From an uncultured Mycobacteriales bacterium (GTDB lineage Bacteria > Actinomycetota > Actinomycetes > Mycobacteriales > CADCTP01): a stretch of DNA of 36,603 bases. The stretch covers positions 1 to 36,603 of the forward strand of contig CADCTP010000275.1 of assembly GCA_902805565.1 (NCBI GenBank), given 5' to 3'. This document shows positions 32,001 through 36,603 of this stretch, in pieces; position 1 is the first letter of the stretch; the number at the start of each line of letters is the position of its first letter. The translations under genes were made by a program, and so were the position numbers. Below the pieces are notes generated by a model that did no database searches, had not been told where the DNA came from, and saw only the letters and a program-made list of their open reading frames with translations.

Positions 32001-35000
32001 GAGGACGGCGAGCCGATCGCGATCGTCGGGATGGCCTGCCGGTACCCCGGTGGGGTCGGCTCACCCGAGGATCTCTGGCGGCTGGTGGCCGAGGGCCGCG
32101 ACGCCACCTCCGACGTCCCGTCCGACCGGGGCTGGGATGTGGACCTGGCCGTGTCCCGAGGCGGGTTCCTGCACGACGCGGGCCTGTTCGACGCGGCATT
32201 CTTCGGGATCTCGCCCCGCGAGGCCCTGGCCATGGACCCGCAGCAGCGCGTGCTGCTGGAGCTGGCGTGGGAGGCGGTCGAGCGCGCCGGCCTCGATCCG
32301 CGCGTGCTGCGGGGCACCGGGACCGGGGTGTACGTCGGCGCCACCACGCTCGACTACGGCCCCCGGATGCACGAGGCTCCGGCCGAGGTCGAGGGACAGG
32401 TCCTGACCGGCACCACCAGCAGCTTGATGTCCGGCCGGATCGCCTACCAGCTCGGCCTCAACGGCCCCGCCGTCACGATCGACACCGCCTGCTCGTCGTC
32501 CCTGGTGGCGCTGCACCTGGCCGTCCGCTCGCTCCGTTCCGGCGAGACGGAGCTGGCGCTGGCCGGCGGCGCGACCGTGATGTCCGGTCCGGGGATGCTC
32601 GTGGAGTTCGCCCGCCAGGGCGGCCTCGCCCCCGACGGCCGCTGCCGGCCGTTCGCCGCCGCCGCGGACGGCACGGCCTGGGCGGAGGGCGCCGGTCTGC
32701 TGCTCCTGGAGCGCCTCTCGGACGCCCGGCGCAACGGCCACCGCGTACTGGCCGTGATCCGGGGCTCCGCGATCAACCAGGACGGCGCGTCCAACGGCCT
32801 CACCGCCCCGAACGGCCTGGCCCAGCGCCGCGTCATCCGCGACGCGCTGGCCGACGCCCGCCTGGCCCCCGCCGACGTCGACGCGGTGGAGGCGCACGGC
32901 ACCGGCACCCGCCTGGGCGACCCGATCGAAGCGGACGCGATCATCGCCACCTACGGCCGCGACCGCGCCGGCCGCCCGCCCCTCGAGCTGGGCTCCCTCA
33001 AGTCGAACGTGGGCCACGCCCAGGCCGCCGCCGGTGTGGGCGGCGTCATCAAGCTGGTCCAGGCCCTGCACGCCGAGACCCTCCCGAAGACCCTCCACGT
33101 CGACGCCCCCACGCCCCACGTCGACTGGTCCGCCGGAACCGTCCGCCTCCTCACCACCGCCCGGCCCTGGCCCGCCTCCGACACCCCCCGTCGCGCCGCC
33201 GTCTCCTCCTTCGGCATCAGCGGCACCAACGCGCACCTCGTCCTGGAGGAACCTCCCGCCACCGGGACCGACACCGCTCCGCTGCCGCCGGCCGGCGGCG
33301 GCTCGCCCACCCGCCCGGTGCCCTGGGTCGTCTCGGCGCGGGACGACGCGGCGCTGCGGGCGCAGGCCGCCCGGCTGCGGGAGGCGGCCGGCGGGCTGGC
33401 CGTGGACGGTGTCGGCCTCGCGCTCGCGAGCGGGCGGACGCTGTTCCAGGAGCGGGCGGTCGTCGTCGGCCACGGCCCGGAGGAACTGCTCGCCGGGCTG
33501 GACGCGCTCGCCCAGGGCGGCGGCGCGCTGCGGGGCAGCGCCCGGGCGGGGAGGACGGCGTTCCTCTTCACCGGGCAGGGGGCGCAGCGGCTCGGGATGG
33601 GACAGGAGCTGTACGCGGCGTACCCGGTGTTCGCCGAGGCGCTGGACGAGGTGGCGGCGCTGCTGGACGCGCAGCTGGAACGGCCGCTGCTCGACGTCGT
33701 CCTCGGCGACGACGCCGGGGCGCTGGACCGTACCGGCGCGGCCCAGCCCGCGCTGTTCGCGATCGAGGTGGCGCTCGCCCGGCTGCTGGCGTCGCACGGG
33801 CTCGTGCCGGACCTGGTCGCCGGGCACTCGGTGGGCGAGTACGCGGCCGCCCACGTCGCCGGGGTGATGTCGATCGAGGACGCGGCGCGGCTGGTCGCGG
33901 CCCGGGGACGGCTGATGCAGGGCGCGCCGTCCGGCGGAGCCATGGCCGCGATCCAGGCGACCGCGGACGAGGTGGTCACCGACGGGCGTACGACCGTGCT
34001 GGCCGCGGTGAACGCGGCGGACTCGGTGGTCGTCGCGGGCGACGCCGACGCCGTCCGGGCGCTCGCGGAGGAGTGGCGGGGGCGCGGGCGCCGGGTGAAG
34101 GAGCTGCGGGTCAGCCATGCCTTCCACTCGCCGCACATGGACGGGATCCTGTCGGAGTTCCAGCGGGTCGCCGGGTCCGTGGCCCTCCGCGAGCCGTCGA
34201 TCCCGCTGGTCTCGACGCTGACCGGGGCACTCGCCGCTCCCGGCGAGCTGACCGATCCGTCCTACTGGGCGCGGCAGATCCGGGGGACCGTCCGGTTCGC
34301 GGACGCGGTGGCGGCGCTGACCGTCCAGGGGGCGGTCCGGTTCGTGGAGGTCGGCCCCGACGCCGTGCTGAGCGCGGTCGTGCCCGGAGCGCTCCCGCTG
34401 CTCCGCGCCGGGCGTCCCGAGGCCGAGAGCCTGGTGACGGCCCTGTCCGCCGCGCTGGTCGACGGCGCTCCGGTCGACCTGGCCCCGTTCTTCCCCGGCG
34501 CGGTCCCGGCCGACCTCCCGACCTACGCCTTCCAGCGCGAGCACTTCTGGCTGCGCCCCGCCGAACGCGCCGACGCGCCCGGCCTCGGCCAGGAGACCGG
34601 CGCCCACCCGTTCCTCGCCGCGACGGTCACGCTGGCCGACCGCGACGAGCACGTCCTCACCGGCCGGATCAGCCGCTCCGCCTGGCCGTGGCTGGCCGAC
34701 CACACCGTGGCCGGCACCGTGCTCCTGCCGGGCACGGCCTTCCTCGACCTCGCCGTGGCCGCCGCCGAGCGCACGGCCACCGGCACGCCGGCCGACCTCA
34801 CCCTGGAAGCCCCCCTTCCCCTCCCGGCGGACGGCTCCGTGCCCGTCCAGGTCGCGATCTCCGCCCCCGACGACACCGGAGCCCGCCGCCTCACGCTGCA
34901 CAGCCGCACCGGCGACGACTGGACCCGGCACGCCTCCGGCACCCTGACCCCCTCCGTCCCCGTCCCCGACGACGACCTGCGCTCCTGGCCCCCCGCCGGA

Positions 35001-36603
35001 GCGGTCGCCGAACCCATCGACGACCTCTACGACCGCCTGGCCGCCCTCGGCTACGACTACGGCCCCGCGTTCCAGGGCGTCCGCGCCCTCTGGCGCCGCG
35101 CCGACACCGTGTTCGCGGAGGTCGCCCTCACCGGCGACGCGGGCCCCTTCGGCCTGCACCCCGCCCTCCTGGACGCCGTCCTCCACCCGGTCGTCCTGAA
35201 CCTGGCCCAGGACGGCCGGGTCTGGCTCCCCTTCACCTGGACGGACGTCCAGCTCCTGCGTCCGGGCGCCGCCACGGCCCGCGTCCGGATCACCCCCAAC
35301 GGCTCCGGGGACGTCGCCCTCCTGCTGGCCGACGACACCGGCGCCCCCGTCGCCTCCGTCGGCTCCCTGGTCCTCCGGCCCGCCGCCGCGCCGACCCCGG
35401 CCGGTTCGCTGCTCTCCCTCGGCTGGCAGCCCGTCGAGCCGACCGCTCCCGATCACGCGCCCGATCACGCCCCCGACCACGTCACCGTCGAACTGGACGC
35501 CGCGGACCCGCACCAGAACGCCCACCGCGCCCTCGCCGCCATCCGCGACCACCCGGACACCGACCCCCGCCCCCTGGTCCTGGTGACCAGGGGCGCCGTC
35601 GCGGTCACCCCCGGCGCCCCCGTCCCGGGCCTCGACCAGGCCACGGCCTGGGGCCTGGCCCGCACCGCCCAGTCCGAGTACCCCGGCCGCGTCGTCGTCG
35701 CCGACGTCGAGTCCACCGACGACATCCCCCGTGCCGTCTCCACCGGCGAACCCCAGGTCGCCGTCCGCTCCGGTCGCGCGTACGCCCCCCGGCTCCAGGC
35801 CGGTCCGGCCGGCGGCGCCGCGCCGGACGATGCCGGGGCGGCACCGTTCGGCCCGGACGGCACCGTGCTCATCACCGGGGGGACCGGCGGGCTCGGGCGA
35901 ATCTTCGCGCGCCACCTCGCCGTCCGGTACGGCGTCCGGGACCTGCTGCTGGTCAGCCGGCGCGGGACGGACGCGCCCGGTGCGGCGGAGCTGGTGGCGG
36001 AGCTGGCCGCGCTCGGTGCCCGGCCGGTGGTCCGGGCCGTCGACATCGGTGACGCCGAGGCCGTCCGGGAGCTGCTCGCCGGGATCCCCGCGGACCGGCC
36101 GCTGAGCGCGGTGCTGCACGCGGCGGGCATCGTCCTGGACGGGACTCTCGCGTCGCTCGAACCCGAGGTGATCGACCGGGTGCTGTGGCCCAAGGTCGAC
36201 GCGGCGCGGATCCTGCACGAGCTGACCCTCGGGTCGCAGCTCAGGGCGTTCGTGCTGTTCTCCTCGATCACGGGGTTGACCGGGCCGGCCGGCCAGGCCG
36301 CCTACGCCGCCGCCAACACGTACCTCGACGCGCTGGCGCTGCACCGGGCCGGGCTCGGGCTGCCCGCCACCTCGCTGGCCTGGGGACTCTGGGCGGACGG
36401 GATGGGTGAGGCGCTCGGCGAGGCGGACGTGGCCCGCTGGCGCAGGTCCGGATTCCTCCCGCTGACCGCCGAGGAGGGGCTGCGGCTGTTCGACGCCGCG
36501 CTGGCGGACGGCGGGCCGGTGCTCGCACCCGTGGCGATGGACCGGCCCGCGCTGCGCGCCCTGGGCGCGGACGTCCCGGCCGTGCTGCGCGGGCTCGTGC
36601 CCG
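29037..36603 (+). CDS. type I modular polyketide synthase, KSQ-AT-ACP / KS-AT-DH-KR, 3'-truncated by window end
   Basis: 2522 residues are visible and the frame is open at the window edge. Loading module: KSQ (about 10-420) with Gln167 in DSAQSS instead of the active Cys, AT (516-805) with Ser603 in GHSIGE and malonyl-type HAFH at 700-703, and ACP with Ser931 in GFDSL. Module 1: KS (991-1415) with Cys1152 in DTACSSS, AT (1507-1800) with Ser1598 and HAFH at 1694-1697, DH (1857-2130) with His1889 and Asp2046, and KR (from about 2275) with GGTGGLG near 2281 and Tyr2423. The KR has the B-type Asp (VLDGT) and no A-type Trp. Prediction: malonyl is decarboxylated to an acetyl starter, then extended once to a trans-enoyl unit. 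Start: GTG 29037, possibly leaderless; ATG 28992 is in frame. Confidence 0.95.
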   Translation, partial: MSTIGERQTTIAVIGISCRLPGAGNPVEFWELLRRGGSAVREMPPERSGSGGARWGAYLDGVDGFDAGFFGISPREAGVMDPQQRLALELVWEALEDAAIVPATLTGSPTAVYVGAHRDDYAALTYQRGAEAITQHTFTGVNRGVIANRVSHGLGLRGPSLTVDSAQSSALVAVHLACDELRSGRSTLAVAAGINLNLLAEAAVTAERFGGLSPDGTAYVLDARANGFVRGEGGGVVILKPLDRALADGDHVYGVIRGGAVNNDGPADGLTIPSAAAQEQVLRAAWAAAGIEPSLAQYVELHGTGTPIGDPVEAAALGAALGSARAFPLRVGSVKTNVGHLEGAAGVVGLLKVLLSLHHRELPPSLNFATPHPEIPLDRLGLAVQRSLTPWPDPARPLVAGVSSFGIGGTNCHLVLTESPATPRTPSTGTPPPIPWILSARTRTALSAQAAALRSADGGPADVGWSLATGRTRFAHRAVVVAADGAGLRAGLDAVADGVPAPGTVTGSVAPGALAFLFAGQGAQRTGMGAGLYERYPVFAGAFDAVCAEFDRLLPGSLRDVITSGVDLDRTGWTQPALFALEVALFRLVESWGLRPDRLAGHSIGELAAAHCADVLDLPDACALVAARARLMEALPSGGTMLAVRAAAEDVLPLLGTGLGLAAVNGPASVVVSGAAGPVQEFAAEAGRRGWKTRPLTVSHAFHSSLMEPMLAEFGRVAERLTYRLPSVPIVSTVTGREETDLWRSPRYWTDQIRLPVRFLDAVRTLEAAGTTAFLEIGPDAVCAALAADSLRAPGDSLTVPLLRASRPEPETVLTAVAAAYVRGVHVDWAALFTDPVTVPLPTYPFERTRHWLPGASATPAVPTEQSAVPAEEPAISAEQAARPAQEPAPARRPVRAVDELVLAEVAAVLEYAPGQPVETGLPFRELGFDSLMSVELRNRLDRATGLSLPSGLLFDHPTPAELIGHLTAELAGEPEDPEDLPQRRAAAEDGEPIAIVGMACRYPGGVGSPEDLWRLVAEGRDATSDVPSDRGWDVDLAVSRGGFLHDAGLFDAAFFGISPREALAMDPQQRVLLELAWEAVERAGLDPRVLRGTGTGVYVGATTLDYGPRMHEAPAEVEGQVLTGTTSSLMSGRIAYQLGLNGPAVTIDTACSSSLVALHLAVRSLRSGETELALAGGATVMSGPGMLVEFARQGGLAPDGRCRPFAAAADGTAWAEGAGLLLLERLSDARRNGHRVLAVIRGSAINQDGASNGLTAPNGLAQRRVIRDALADARLAPADVDAVEAHGTGTRLGDPIEADAIIATYGRDRAGRPPLELGSLKSNVGHAQAAAGVGGVIKLVQALHAETLPKTLHVDAPTPHVDWSAGTVRLLTTARPWPASDTPRRAAVSSFGISGTNAHLVLEEPPATGTDTAPLPPAGGGSPTRPVPWVVSARDDAALRAQAARLREAAGGLAVDGVGLALASGRTLFQERAVVVGHGPEELLAGLDALAQGGGALRGSARAGRTAFLFTGQGAQRLGMGQELYAAYPVFAEALDEVAALLDAQLERPLLDVVLGDDAGALDRTGAAQPALFAIEVALARLLASHGLVPDLVAGHSVGEYAAAHVAGVMSIEDAARLVAARGRLMQGAPSGGAMAAIQATADEVVTDGRTTVLAAVNAADSVVVAGDADAVRALAEEWRGRGRRVKELRVSHAFHSPHMDGILSEFQRVAGSVALREPSIPLVSTLTGALAAPGELTDPSYWARQIRGTVRFADAVAALTVQGAVRFVEVGPDAVLSAVVPGALPLLRAGRPEAESLVTALSAALVDGAPVDLAPFFPGAVPADLPTYAFQREHFWLRPAERADAPGLGQETGAHPFLAATVTLADRDEHVLTGRISRSAWPWLADHTVAGTVLLPGTAFLDLAVAAAERTATGTPADLTLEAPLPLPADGSVPVQVAISAPDDTGARRLTLHSRTGDDWTRHASGTLTPSVPVPDDDLRSWPPAGAVAEPIDDLYDRLAALGYDYGPAFQGVRALWRRADTVFAEVALTGDAGPFGLHPALLDAVLHPVVLNLAQDGRVWLPFTWTDVQLLRPGAATARVRITPNGSGDVALLLADDTGAPVASVGSLVLRPAAAPTPAGSLLSLGWQPVEPTAPDHAPDHAPDHVTVELDAADPHQNAHRALAAIRDHPDTDPRPLVLVTRGAVAVTPGAPVPGLDQATAWGLARTAQSEYPGRVVVADVESTDDIPRAVSTGEPQVAVRSGRAYAPRLQAGPAGGAAPDDAGAAPFGPDGTVLITGGTGGLGRIFARHLAVRYGVRDLLLVSRRGTDAPGAAELVAELAALGARPVVRAVDIGDAEAVRELLAGIPADRPLSAVLHAAGIVLDGTLASLEPEVIDRVLWPKVDAARILHELTLGSQLRAFVLFSSITGLTGPAGQAAYAAANTYLDALALHRAGLGLPATSLAWGLWADGMGEALGEADVARWRRSGFLPLTAEEGLRLFDAALADGGPVLAPVAMDRPALRALGADVPAVLRGLVP

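Noticed and set aside
32061-36344. Long minus-strand and plus-strand alternative frames across PKS module 1
   Set aside because: They overlap the KS-AT-DH-KR frame with its intact catalytic motifs and encode repetitive Arg/Gly-rich sequence without domains.
1-36603. tRNA, rRNA or riboswitch genes
   Set aside because: No cloverleaf, rRNA segment or recognisable riboswitch core was noticed on either strand; the thiamine-binding and AdoMet-related genes have no visible TPP or SAM riboswitch upstream.

Overview
The window is very GC-rich, uses GTG and TTG starts freely, has many 4-nt stop/start overlaps, and carries a modular type I polyketide synthase. This fits a mycelial actinomycete; I cannot name a genus from the sequence alone.

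Left part (1-7304): the start of a DUF2855 gene, a SorC-type sugar-responsive regulator facing a polyol ABC transporter (lipoprotein binding protein plus two permeases, no ATPase), and a zinc-dependent polyol/alcohol dehydrogenase. Two minus-strand genes follow, an NmrA-type reductase and a NIPSNAP protein, separated by GC-rich tandem repeats.

Middle (7363-15637): a six-gene, tightly overlapping operon encodes an AdoMet decarboxylase-like protein, a BpsA-type aminopropyltransferase with an added C-terminal zinc ribbon, a GNAT, an FkbH-like HAD protein, a free-standing acyl carrier protein and an NADPH/F420-type reductase. Joining decarboxylated-AdoMet chemistry to FkbH/ACP chemistry is the least expected combination in the window. 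After it come an AlbA_2/HATPase regulator-like protein with an AT-rich palindrome at its promoter, an AdoMet hydrolase (DUF62) overlapping a thiamine-binding MTH1187-type protein, an ATP-grasp protein and a DUF1905 protein.

Right part (about 15790-36603, running off the end): a polyketide biosynthetic cluster. Its genes are an FAD monooxygenase (epoxidase-like), an epoxide-hydrolase-type alpha/beta hydrolase, a class III aminotransferase, a BBE-type FAD oxidase that has lost both covalent-flavin residues, a SnoaL-like protein, a divergent MarR regulator, an OYE-type reductase with Phe in place of the usual Tyr, a second BBE-type oxidase with intact bicovalent residues, an NmrA-type reductase, an MDR reductase, an NCS1 permease, and a PKS with KSQ-AT-ACP / KS-AT-DH-KR. 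KSQ and two malonyl-type ATs predict an acetate starter and a polyene-forming first extension. Epoxidase, epoxide hydrolase, aminotransferase and FAD oxidases together suggest an aminated, oxidised polyketide alkaloid of the coelimycin/streptazone general kind. That is inference, because the terminal PKS modules lie outside the window.

Regulation visible in the sequence: a conserved promoter-like element (TGACCG, 20 nt, TA..TT) occurs twice before the monooxygenase and once before the NCS1 permease. A 44-nt near-perfect palindrome lies between marR and the OYE gene. Strong hairpins end the SnoaL/MarR convergent pair and the OYE gene. Several genes (DUF2855, speD-like, marR, PKS) have a TANNNT box 6-7 nt before the start codon, consistent with leaderless transcripts.
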